This document shows, piece after piece, positions 7,080 through 14,536 of a DNA stretch of 22,354 nt (position 1 is its first letter; every line of letters starts with the position of its first letter). A program made the position numbers and the translations under genes. Source of the DNA: Pseudomonadota bacterium (lineage in GTDB: Bacteria > Pseudomonadota > Alphaproteobacteria > Rhizobiales > Devosiaceae); NCBI GenBank assembly GCA_023437755.1, contig JAEZFJ010000205.1, positions 1 to 22,354 on the forward strand. Direction: 5' to 3'. The notes under the pieces were generated by a model. It searched no databases. It had not been told where the DNA came from and saw only the letters and a program-made list of their open reading frames with translations.

Positions 7080-7554
7080 CCCGGCTTTCCCTATGCGGCA
7101 GCACGCACCTCAAGCAAGAGCGACTGTGTTTCCCGTGGCGGCGGTGAACGCGGGCGCCGGAGTTCGACCGGTGGCTGCCTTGAGTTCGACCAGAATTTAG
7201 ACCGCGTTCTCGCTTCTTCGGTGGCGCATTTCGATGTGCTCAGCCAGCCAGCGTGACCGGCGACACCACGCCACAAAAAGAATTGGTTTCTCGGCGGTCC
7301 CTTGCGCCTTGAACACAGACGGCACCGCCCCCCGGGTTGGTGTCTGGTCAGGAGGGGCGCTGCAAGCCGGCTTTGGTCGGTCCTGCATTCCCAAGCGTCC
7401 CTCCGGGCCACTGATGCTCCGCCCCTGCCCCTCCAGTTCGGGTGCGGAGTGCGCTCCCCGACTCCAAGCGGGGACTGCGCAAGGCCCGCGGGCGCGACGC
7501 TCCTCCCTGTCGCGACCGCACGGGGGGAGAGGCATGAGGATATGCGCGCGTCCC
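7080..7554. other. About 475 bp without a supported gene
   Basis: The region between the leader of the TPR gene and the stop of the MgtC-family gene contains open frames on both strands, but none has a recognisable domain, a ribosome site or coding-like composition. It contains two GAGTTCGACC direct repeats at 7160-7169 and 7182-7191. It could hold remnants of decayed sequence or a small RNA; I cannot identify either. Confidence 0.6.
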
Positions 7555-8094
7555 TCAGCGCATGTCCGGCTCCACATGCTTCTCCCCGCGGCCGTCACTA
7601 GTCGCCTCCCCAGCGGTCTGTTGCTTCCCACGCAGCACCGTGTGGGCGAACGCCCGCAGCGCCGCCAGCACCATCACCGCCAGGAACGCGGTTCCAGCGG
7701 CAATGATGTAGTAGCCCAGCGCCGTCGCCACCCCGACAGCGCCGGCCAGCCACATGCCCGCCCCGGTTGTCAGCCCCTGCACGCCCGCGCCGCTGCGGAA
7801 TATGGCGCCGGCCCCAAGGAAGGCGATGCCTGCCGTGACCGCCTCGACGGCACGGATCGGATCGGACCGCGTCTGCTCGCTCTCGATGGTGTGGAAGATC
7901 TCGAAGGCCAGGATGGTGAACAGGCATCCTGCCACGGCAACCAGGATATGCGTCCGCAGGCCCGCTTCGGCGGTGTTGACCTCCCGCTCGAAGCCGATTG
8001 CTGCCCCCAGCAGGGCCGCAATCAGCAGCCGGATGGCGATGATGTGCTGCGGGATGAATGTCTGGACGAACCCGAACTCGTTGCCGACGTCCAT
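7555..8094 (-). CDS. MgtC/SapB-family membrane protein
   Basis: The 179-residue protein has the MgtC N-terminal domain: a first membrane helix (RLLIAALLGAAIG) running into the conserved GFERE, then GLRTHILVAVAGCLF, then the core VTAGIAFLGAGAIF and TTGAGMWLAGAVGVATALG, giving four to five membrane helices. It lacks the long C-terminal cytosolic domain of virulence MgtC proteins and ends in a short charged tail. Relatives are linked to adaptation to low magnesium, membrane potential or F-ATPase modulation; no such function can be proven here. ATG 8094 is chosen because AGAGG lies about 8 nt upstream; a GTG at 8130 would add 12 residues. It follows the dehydrogenase gene on the same strand by about 65 bp. 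Confidence 0.85.
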   Translation of the reverse strand: MDVGNEFGFVQTFIPQHIIAIRLLIAALLGAAIGFEREVNTAEAGLRTHILVAVAGCLFTILAFEIFHTIESEQTRSDPIRAVEAVTAGIAFLGAGAIFRSGAGVQGLTTGAGMWLAGAVGVATALGYYIIAAGTAFLAVMVLAALRAFAHTVLRGKQQTAGEATSDGRGEKHVEPDMR

Positions 8095-8158
8095 CTGACG
8101 CGCCTCTTGGTAGTGTGATGCTGCCAGCACAATTCGGGCCGGCAGCGCCGGTTCCCCC

Positions 8159-9208
8159 TCAGTCCTTGGCGACCTTGATCTGCAGCTTCACGTCAGTGGG
8201 GCGCGCCTCCACCGCCCGGTCAAATGCCTCCACCGACTTTTCGAACGGGAACGTCTCCGAGATCAGCGGCTTGAGGTCGACCTTTCCCGAGGCGATCAGC
8301 GCAATGGCGCGGTCATACTGGTGCGCATAGCGGAAGACGTTCTCGATCCGCACCTCCTTGGTGGACGCTGCGGCGATGTCGACCTTCACCGGCTCGACCG
8401 GCAGGCCCACCACGACGATCGCCCCGCCTGGGCGCGGCAGCTGCATGATCGTCTCCCATGCCTTGGGCGATCCGGAGCACTCGAACACCAGATCCGCGCC
8501 CCAGCCCTCCGTCAGCCTGGCGACCTCCGCCACCACATCCGCCTCGCGGATGTTCACGGGAATGATCCCCTGGTATCGCGCCGCAATGTCGAGCTTCGGT
8601 TGCGCCAGGTCGGCGATGATCACCCGCGCACAGCCGCCGGCCAGCGCTGCCAGCGCCACCATGGTTCCGATCGGACCGGCACCGAGCACCACCGCGGTGT
8701 CCCCCGGGGTGATCCGGGCCTTGCTTGCCGCCTGCATGCCGACGGCGAACGGCTCCACCATCGCCCCTTCGGCAAAGCTCACATTGTCCGGCAGCTTGAA
8801 GGTGTAGTTGGCTGGATGCACCACTTCCGAGGTCAGCACCCCGTGCACCGGCGGCGTTGCCCAGAACGTCACCGCCGGATCCACATTGTACATGCCCAGC
8901 CGGCTCGCCCGCGATTGCGGATCGGGAACACCGGGCTCCATGCATACACGGTCGCCGACCCTGAGGTGTGTCACGCCCTCGCCGACCTCGACCACCGTCC
9001 CTGCCGCCTCGTGGCCCAGCACCATCGGCGCGTCGACCACGAACGGTCCGATCCGGCCATGCGTGTAGTAGTGCACATCCGAGCCGCACACGCCCACCGT
9101 ATGGATGGCGATCCGGACCATGCCGGGTCCGACCTCGAGCGGCAGGTCGATGTCCCGCAGGGCCAGCTCATGCTGGCGTTCGAGAACAAGGGCGCGCACC
9201 TGTGACAT
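8159..9208 (-). CDS. Zinc-dependent polyol dehydrogenase, xylitol/sorbitol dehydrogenase-like
   Basis: This 349-residue medium-chain dehydrogenase has catalytic-zinc ligands Cys41 (GVCGSDVHYY), His66-Glu67 (GHEAAG) and Glu152, and a Rossmann loop GAGPIG at about 176-181. The Asp near residue 200 (IIADLAQ) indicates NAD rather than NADP. The four-cysteine structural-zinc loop is replaced by a cysteine-free stretch containing RLGMYNVDP and FWATPP, as in animal sorbitol dehydrogenases. The HGRIGPFVV segment is typical of bacterial xylitol (D-xylulose-forming) dehydrogenases. The exact polyol is inferred. No sugar transporter or kinase lies beside it. AAAGGA 7 nt before ATG 9208 supports the start. 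Confidence 0.85.
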   Translation of the reverse strand: MSQVRALVLERQHELALRDIDLPLEVGPGMVRIAIHTVGVCGSDVHYYTHGRIGPFVVDAPMVLGHEAAGTVVEVGEGVTHLRVGDRVCMEPGVPDPQSRASRLGMYNVDPAVTFWATPPVHGVLTSEVVHPANYTFKLPDNVSFAEGAMVEPFAVGMQAASKARITPGDTAVVLGAGPIGTMVALAALAGGCARVIIADLAQPKLDIAARYQGIIPVNIREADVVAEVARLTEGWGADLVFECSGSPKAWETIMQLPRPGGAIVVVGLPVEPVKVDIAAASTKEVRIENVFRYAHQYDRAIALIASGKVDLKPLISETFPFEKSVEAFDRAVEARPTDVKLQIKVAKD

Positions 9209-9360
9209 GATCTGGTCCTTTGCGAAAACGAATGCTGAACACTACCGAGCCGACCGCTGGAGCGGAAGCCGTGCATCAACGGGGAATGCCGCCGGTAACC
9301 AGTCCCTAATGGATGTCCGGATAGCGTACCGCCAATGCGCCCGCCCGTTCCCGTCTCCTC

Positions 9361-11559
9361 ATGACCAGTCAGCCCGCCGGCAGATCGCCGTGGTACCAGT
9401 CTGCCGCCACGTTGCTTCCGGCGGTCGTGGGTCTGATCCTGGCCTCCGTCGCCGTGCTGGGATTCTTCTTCTGGTCGGCCGACAACATCGACCGACGCGC
9501 GCTGGAGCGGCAGGCCGAGATGGCAGCGCGGGCCCTTGAACGCCTGCGCCTGCAGGTGGGTCACGACCAGACCGGAATCTCCATCTGGGATGACGCCGTC
9601 AGGAACACCGCAATTGCCTTTGATCCGGAATGGGTCCACACCCATTTCGGCACCTATATGCACGTCTACTACGGGCATGACCGCACCCTGCTGGTGTCGG
9701 GCGAGGGTGTGCCGCTCTACGCCATGATCGGTGGCCAGCGGGTCGACGTCGCCGACAGCGACGCGCTTGCGGCGCAGCTGGCTTCCGTAATGGCTTTGGC
9801 CCGCAGCCAGCCACCGCCCAAGCGCGACAGCAGCAGCGCTGCCGACTTCGCGCTGATCGACGGTCACCCGGCCATTGTTGCCGCCTCGCCTCTCGTTTCC
9901 CACACCGGCAATCTGCCCCAATCGGCCGGTTCCGAACCGCTCCTCGCCAGCGTCCGCTTTCTTGATCTGGCGCTCGCCGATACCTTGGCGTCCCAGCACA
10001 CGCTGGAACATGCCACCTTCTCCTCCGTCAGCTCCACCAGCTCGCACCGCGCGGTGTACCCCATCCGCAATCGCGCCGGCCGCTTCGTCGCCTTTCTCGA
10101 GTGGGACCGCGACCACCCGAGCGAGCTGCTGATCCGCCAGGCCGGCCCCGCGCTGGCCGGTGGCGTCGGCATCAGCGCTATCATCCTCTATCTGCTGCTG
10201 GTTCGGCTGCGCCGCTCCACCGACGCCCTCGAGGACGGACGCCGTCTGGCCGAGCACCAGTCGCTGCATGACGGCCTCACCGGGCTGCCCAACCGCGCCC
10301 TCTTCGATCGGCATCTGGCGACCACACTGGCGACCGCTCCGGCTTCCGAACGGCTGTGGGTGCTGCTGCTCGATCTCGACCGCTTCAAGCAGATCAACGA
10401 CACCCTCGGTCATCAGGCCGGCGATGACCTTCTGTGCGCCGCTCGCGACCGCATCCGGCTGGTCGCCGGCAAGGACATGTTCCTCGCTCGGCTGGGTGGG
10501 GACGAATTCGCCTTGGTCAGCCTCAGCCGGGAGGCCCCCGGCGGCGTGCAGGATCTTGCGGCCCGGCTGGTCGAAGCCATCAACCAGCCCTTTGCGCTGG
10601 GCAGCTACAAGGCCCATGTGGGCGTCAGCATCGGCATTGTGGTAACGCCCCTGCGGGATACCGATCCGCTGGAGATCATCCGCCGCGCCGACATCGCCCT
10701 CTACGAAGCCAAGGCCCGCGGCCGCAACCGCGCCATCACCTATGATGATCGCATGAGCGAGTTGCTGCGGCTCCAGCACACCATCGAGGGTGAGCTGCGC
10801 GAGGCGCTGGCCACCTCCAGCCAGATCAGCGTAGCCTTTCAGCCGCTGATCGATCAGCGCAGCCGCCGGGTGATCGGCGCGGAAGCCCTTGCCCGCTGGC
10901 ATCATCCAACCTTCGGACAGATCTCACCCGCCCGCTTCATCCCGATCGCCGAGAATACCGGGCTGATCGGAGCCCTCGGCGAACTCGTCTTGCGCCGAGC
11001 CTGTGAACTGGGCGCCGGCCGGCCCGGCCGCACCATCGCTGTCAACATCTCGCCGACCCAGTTGCGCCATCCCCGGTTCGCCGGACAGGTCTTCGACATC
11101 CTCCGGGAGACCGGCATGCGCGCTACCGACCTCGAACTCGAGATCACCGAGTCGATCCTGCTCGACGATGAGCAGGTCTCCTCGCAGAACCTGCGGACCT
11201 TGCGCAGCGCCGGCATTCAGATCGCGCTCGACGACTTTGGCACCGGCTACTCGTCCATGAGCTACCTGTCGCGCTACCCGGTGGATCGCATCAAGATCGA
11301 CCGCTCATTCGTCAGCCAGCTCCAGGAGGGCCACGTCTCGGTCGCCATCACCGACGCGATCGTCACCCTCGCCCACGCGCTCGACATCGAGGTCACGGCC
11401 GAGGGCGTCGAGACCGACGAGCAGGCGGACATTCTGGCCCGGCTCGGTTGCAACACGCTGCAGGGCTTCCTGTTCTCGGGCCCGGTGTCGCCCGAGCGCG
11501 TGGTGGAAATCTTCGCCGAACCCCGGAACGGGCCGCTCCGCCGCAGCCGTGCTGCCTAG
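9361..11559 (+). CDS. CHASE4-GGDEF-EAL cyclic-di-GMP protein
   Basis: The 732-residue protein has a membrane helix at about 16-38, a periplasmic sensor with the CHASE4 signature (SIWDDAVRN near 74-82 and DPEWV..FGTYM near 88-100), a second helix at about 264-282, a GGDEF domain with intact GGDEF at 379-383, and an EAL domain starting at EAL 508-510. The EAL side keeps the expected catalytic or metal residues: NIS, EITES, DDFGTGYSS, IKIDRSF and TAEGVE. A product-inhibition RxxD is not seen at its usual place before GGDEF. It could make and/or break cyclic di-GMP; the net activity cannot be read. No clear ribosome site precedes ATG 9361. Its TAG stop overlaps that of the convergent topoisomerase gene on CTAG. 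Confidence 0.9.
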   Translation: MTSQPAGRSPWYQSAATLLPAVVGLILASVAVLGFFFWSADNIDRRALERQAEMAARALERLRLQVGHDQTGISIWDDAVRNTAIAFDPEWVHTHFGTYMHVYYGHDRTLLVSGEGVPLYAMIGGQRVDVADSDALAAQLASVMALARSQPPPKRDSSSAADFALIDGHPAIVAASPLVSHTGNLPQSAGSEPLLASVRFLDLALADTLASQHTLEHATFSSVSSTSSHRAVYPIRNRAGRFVAFLEWDRDHPSELLIRQAGPALAGGVGISAIILYLLLVRLRRSTDALEDGRRLAEHQSLHDGLTGLPNRALFDRHLATTLATAPASERLWVLLLDLDRFKQINDTLGHQAGDDLLCAARDRIRLVAGKDMFLARLGGDEFALVSLSREAPGGVQDLAARLVEAINQPFALGSYKAHVGVSIGIVVTPLRDTDPLEIIRRADIALYEAKARGRNRAITYDDRMSELLRLQHTIEGELREALATSSQISVAFQPLIDQRSRRVIGAEALARWHHPTFGQISPARFIPIAENTGLIGALGELVLRRACELGAGRPGRTIAVNISPTQLRHPRFAGQVFDILRETGMRATDLELEITESILLDDEQVSSQNLRTLRSAGIQIALDDFGTGYSSMSYLSRYPVDRIKIDRSFVSQLQEGHVSVAITDAIVTLAHALDIEVTAEGVETDEQADILARLGCNTLQGFLFSGPVSPERVVEIFAEPRNGPLRRSRAA

Positions 11560-12551
11560 ACCGCGGCAAGCACCGCCGCCAGCCTGCGCTCGCGCAGCTT
11601 GATGCCCGGGCCGGCGCGCCCGGCGGTCTCCCACACGGCCTGCAGCTTGCCCTCGTCGAACAGGCGGAACAGGCACGGAGCGATATAGGACTTGCGGCAG
11701 ATCGCGGGCGTGTTGCGCAGCACCTGCGAGATCTCCCGAACCACACCGGCGATCTGGCGCTTCCGCGCCGTTACCGAAGCGCCGTGTTCCAGCGCCGCGA
11801 GGGCCTCCGCCGCCAAGGCACTCGCATGCAAGGTGCGGAAATCCTTGGCCGAAATCTCGCAACCTGCCACTTGGCACAGCCAGGCATTTATGGCGGCCGT
11901 GTTGATCGGCCGCACCTTGCCGTGATCATTGCGATACACGAGCAGCCGCTTCCCCGGCAGCGTCTTGATCCGCCTCACAGCCTCGATCAGCAGCGGGTCG
12001 TCCACCGCATACTCGGCCTTCTTGCTGCCCTTGGCCGAGAATCTGAGCTGCAGCCTGCCGTCGCGCACAGTGACGTCTCGCGTAAACAGCGTGCCCGCCC
12101 CGCGTGTACCGTTGGTTTCGAGATAGCGTTCCCGCCCGACGCGCATCGCCGTCCGGTCGATCAGCGCCACCGCAAGCGCAAGGGCGAAACTCCGGCTGCC
12201 CTCGGGCCCGGCCAGTTCCGCCGCGACCCTCCGCCGGATGCGCGGCAGCGCTGCCGTCAACTGCGCGAGCCGCTGCTGCTTGCGCCCGGTCCGGCGTCGT
12301 TCCCAGTCTTCGTGGTAGATGTATTGCGTACGCCCCGCCTCATCGACCCCCAGCGCCTGAATATGGGCGCGGTCGTGGGCGGCGATACGCACATCCGTCC
12401 ACGCAGGGGGAATGCCGAGCGCACTGATGCGCTGCCGCACCTCTGGGTCGCGGATCACTGCACCGGTGACGTCGAGAAAGGTGAAACCCTTCCCGCTCCG
12501 CCGGCGGGTCAGGGTCAGGTCGTCGCGACCCACGCGTCTGAGGCGAACCAT
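11556..12551 (-). CDS. DNA topoisomerase IB (poxvirus type)
   Basis: The 331-residue protein matches bacterial type IB topoisomerases, which relax supercoils through a 3'-phosphotyrosine intermediate. Residues corresponding to the vaccinia catalytic set are Arg137 (MRVGRERY), Lys174 (FSAKGSKK), Arg239 (KDFRTLHAS) and the nucleophile Tyr289 (RKSYIAP). The vaccinia His is replaced by Asn280, as in Deinococcus TopIB. The N-terminal domain includes GFTFLDVTG and the IPPAWTDV block. The start at 12551 directly abuts the TAA of the preceding small membrane protein gene (TAAATG), so translation is probably coupled. These enzymes are accessory to gyrase and topoisomerase IV; no local partner is evident. 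Confidence 0.92.
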   Translation of the reverse strand: MVRLRRVGRDDLTLTRRRSGKGFTFLDVTGAVIRDPEVRQRISALGIPPAWTDVRIAAHDRAHIQALGVDEAGRTQYIYHEDWERRRTGRKQQRLAQLTAALPRIRRRVAAELAGPEGSRSFALALAVALIDRTAMRVGRERYLETNGTRGAGTLFTRDVTVRDGRLQLRFSAKGSKKAEYAVDDPLLIEAVRRIKTLPGKRLLVYRNDHGKVRPINTAAINAWLCQVAGCEISAKDFRTLHASALAAEALAALEHGASVTARKRQIAGVVREISQVLRNTPAICRKSYIAPCLFRLFDEGKLQAVWETAGRAGPGIKLRERRLAAVLAAV

Positions 12552-12710
12552 TTAGGTCGGGTTCACCTGGGTTGCTGTGTAGATGAAGTAGACGATGGCA
12601 AAGAGCACGACGATGCCGATCAGGCCGACGACCAGCACCCGCAGGTTGCCCTTGCGCGGGTTGGCCTGGCGCACTTCCGTCGGTGACTTGTTCGGATCAT
12701 AGGTCTGCAT
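12552..12710 (-). CDS. Small single-helix membrane protein, 52 aa
   Basis: From ATG 12710 the protein has a polar, basic N-terminus (MQTYDPNKSPTEVRQANPRKG) and one hydrophobic segment (VLVVGLIGIVVLFAIVYFIY), ending TATQVNPT. GGGAGA about 6 nt upstream supports this start over the longer frame to 12824. The layout suggests a cytoplasmic N-terminus and a single membrane span. No family with a known role is recognised. Its stop TAA is immediately followed by the topoisomerase ATG with no gap, so the two form a translationally linked pair. Confidence 0.75.
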   Translation of the reverse strand: MQTYDPNKSPTEVRQANPRKGNLRVLVVGLIGIVVLFAIVYFIYTATQVNPT

Positions 12711-12823
12711 GAAGGTCTCCCGTAGCTTGCCCGGAGCAACGTGTGCCATCGCGCCACGGTTCCTTGGCCTTGACGCCGCCGCAACGCCGACCCACCCTCC
12801 GCAGCAACACGGAAAGGGACGCA

Positions 12824-14533
12824 ATGGCTGATCGCGACGAGCTCATCCGCATGATCATGGCAGGCCAGGGCAAGGAGCCCGCCGACCTCGTCATCCGCAA
12901 CGTCCGGCTGCTCGACGTCATCACCGGCACCGTCACCGAAACCGACATCGCCATCGTCGGGGACCGCATTGTCGGCACCCACGCCGAATACGACGGCAAG
13001 ACCGTCATCGATGGCGCTGGCCGCTACGCCGTCCCCGGCTTCATCGACACACACCTCCATATCGAATCCTCCCTCGTCACCCCGCCCGAGTTCGATCGCT
13101 GCGTCCTGCCTCACGGCGTCACCACCGCACTCTGCGACCCGCACGAGATCGCCAACGTCCTTGGTGCCGAAGGCATTCGCTACTTCCTCGACAGCGCCGC
13201 CGAGACGGTGATGGACATCCGGGTCAACCTGTCCTCCTGCGTCCCGGCTACCGCCTTCGAGACCGCCGGCGCCCGGCTCGAGGTGGAAGACCTCCTCCCC
13301 TTCCGCGACCACCCCAAGGCTCTCGGTCTCGCCGAGATGATGAACTTCCCCGGCGTCCTCAACGCCGATCCTGGCATCATCAGCAAGCTCCTTGCCTTCC
13401 AGGACGGCCATATCGACGGCCACGCACCCCTGCTCTCGGGCACCGCGCTCAACGGCTATCTCGCCGCCCGCATCCGCACCGACCACGAGGCCACCTCCGC
13501 CGCGGAGGCCCGTGAAAAGCTCGCCAAGGGCATGGCCATCCTCATCCGCGAGGGCTCGGTCTCCAAGGACCTCGAAGCCCTGGCCGAAGTCCTCGATGAG
13601 AACACCTCGAGCTTCGTCGCCCTCTGCACCGACGACCGCAACCCCCTCGACATCGCCGAGGAGGGTCACCTCGACAGCTCCATACGCCGGCTGATCGCCA
13701 GGGGCCGCCCGCTTCACCACGTCTATCGCGCGGCCAGCCACTCGGCCGCCCGCATCTTCGGCCTTCGTGACCGTGGTCTGCTCGCTCCCGGCTGGCGCGC
13801 CGACGTCGCGCTGCTCGACAGTCTCGAGCGCTGCCAGGTCTCCGACGTGATCGCCGCCGGCCGCCTGGTCACCCCCGAACTCTTCGCCACCCGCAAAGTC
13901 GTGGCGCCGGTCGGCCTCACCTCGATGAAGGCCAATCCCGTTGCCCCGGATGTCTTCCGCACCGAACCCAGGCCCGGCCAGAACCGCGTCCCGGTGATCG
14001 GCGTCCGTCCCGGCCTGATCCTGACGTTCCGTGAAGAGGCCACCCTCGCCGCCACTGAACACGGCCTCCAGCCCGACCTCGCCGCCGACGTCATCAAGGT
14101 TGCCGTCATCGAGCGCCACGGCATCAATGGCAACGTCGGCCGCAGCTTCGTCACCGGCTTCGGCCTCCGCCGTGGCGCCATAGCCTCCTCGGTGGGACAC
14201 GACAGTCACAACATCACCGTCGTTGGTGCCGACGACGGCGACATGGCCGTTGCCGTCAATCGGCTGATCGAACTCGGCGGCGGCTGCGTCGTCGCCGATG
14301 CCGGCAAGGTGACCGCCGAGTTGGCCCTGCCGCTGGCCGGTCTCATGAGCCTCAACAGCTTCGAGCAGGTCGCGCGCGACCTTCACAAGCTGCGTGACGC
14401 CGCCCGATATCTGGGCTGCACCCTGCCCGAGCCTTTCCTGCAGGTCGCGTTTCTCGCCCTGCCGGTCATCCCCCATCTGAAAATGACCGACCGTGGCCTG
14501 TTCGACGTCGACCGCTTCGATTTCGTGAGCTGA
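12824..14533 (+). CDS. ade: Adenine deaminase
   Basis: The 569-residue amidohydrolase converts adenine to hypoxanthine and ammonia. Bacterial adenine deaminase motifs are in order: an N-terminal composite beta domain (ADLVIRNVRLLDVITG), the metal site THLHIESS at about 76-83, CDPHEIANVLG at about 104-114, MMNFPGV, the DGHIDGHAPLLSG block, TDHEAT, CTDDRNP, and the C-terminal VGHDSHNITVVG segment. ATG 12824 is preceded by GGAAAGGGA; the frame is open to 12743 without a better start. Length and motifs are normal. It is divergent from the small membrane protein and is followed after 3 bp by the CocE-like gene. With guanine deaminase nearby it supplies the deamination step of purine use. Confidence 0.95.
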   Translation: MADRDELIRMIMAGQGKEPADLVIRNVRLLDVITGTVTETDIAIVGDRIVGTHAEYDGKTVIDGAGRYAVPGFIDTHLHIESSLVTPPEFDRCVLPHGVTTALCDPHEIANVLGAEGIRYFLDSAAETVMDIRVNLSSCVPATAFETAGARLEVEDLLPFRDHPKALGLAEMMNFPGVLNADPGIISKLLAFQDGHIDGHAPLLSGTALNGYLAARIRTDHEATSAAEAREKLAKGMAILIREGSVSKDLEALAEVLDENTSSFVALCTDDRNPLDIAEEGHLDSSIRRLIARGRPLHHVYRAASHSAARIFGLRDRGLLAPGWRADVALLDSLERCQVSDVIAAGRLVTPELFATRKVVAPVGLTSMKANPVAPDVFRTEPRPGQNRVPVIGVRPGLILTFREEATLAATEHGLQPDLAADVIKVAVIERHGINGNVGRSFVTGFGLRRGAIASSVGHDSHNITVVGADDGDMAVAVNRLIELGGGCVVADAGKVTAELALPLAGLMSLNSFEQVARDLHKLRDAARYLGCTLPEPFLQVAFLALPVIPHLKMTDRGLFDVDRFDFVS

Positions 14534-14536
14534 TCC

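Noticed and set aside
7197..7631. Minus-strand frame of 144 codons in the 7080-7554 gap, considered as a decayed recombinase or transposase
   Set aside because: No catalytic motif, terminal inverted repeats or target-site duplication could be found; the translation is Arg/Gly/Pro-rich and not family-like.
7234..8118. Plus-strand frame of 294 codons across the gap and the MgtC-family gene
   Set aside because: Mostly antisense to a well-supported MgtC-family membrane protein; the part inside the gap has no domain or ribosome site.
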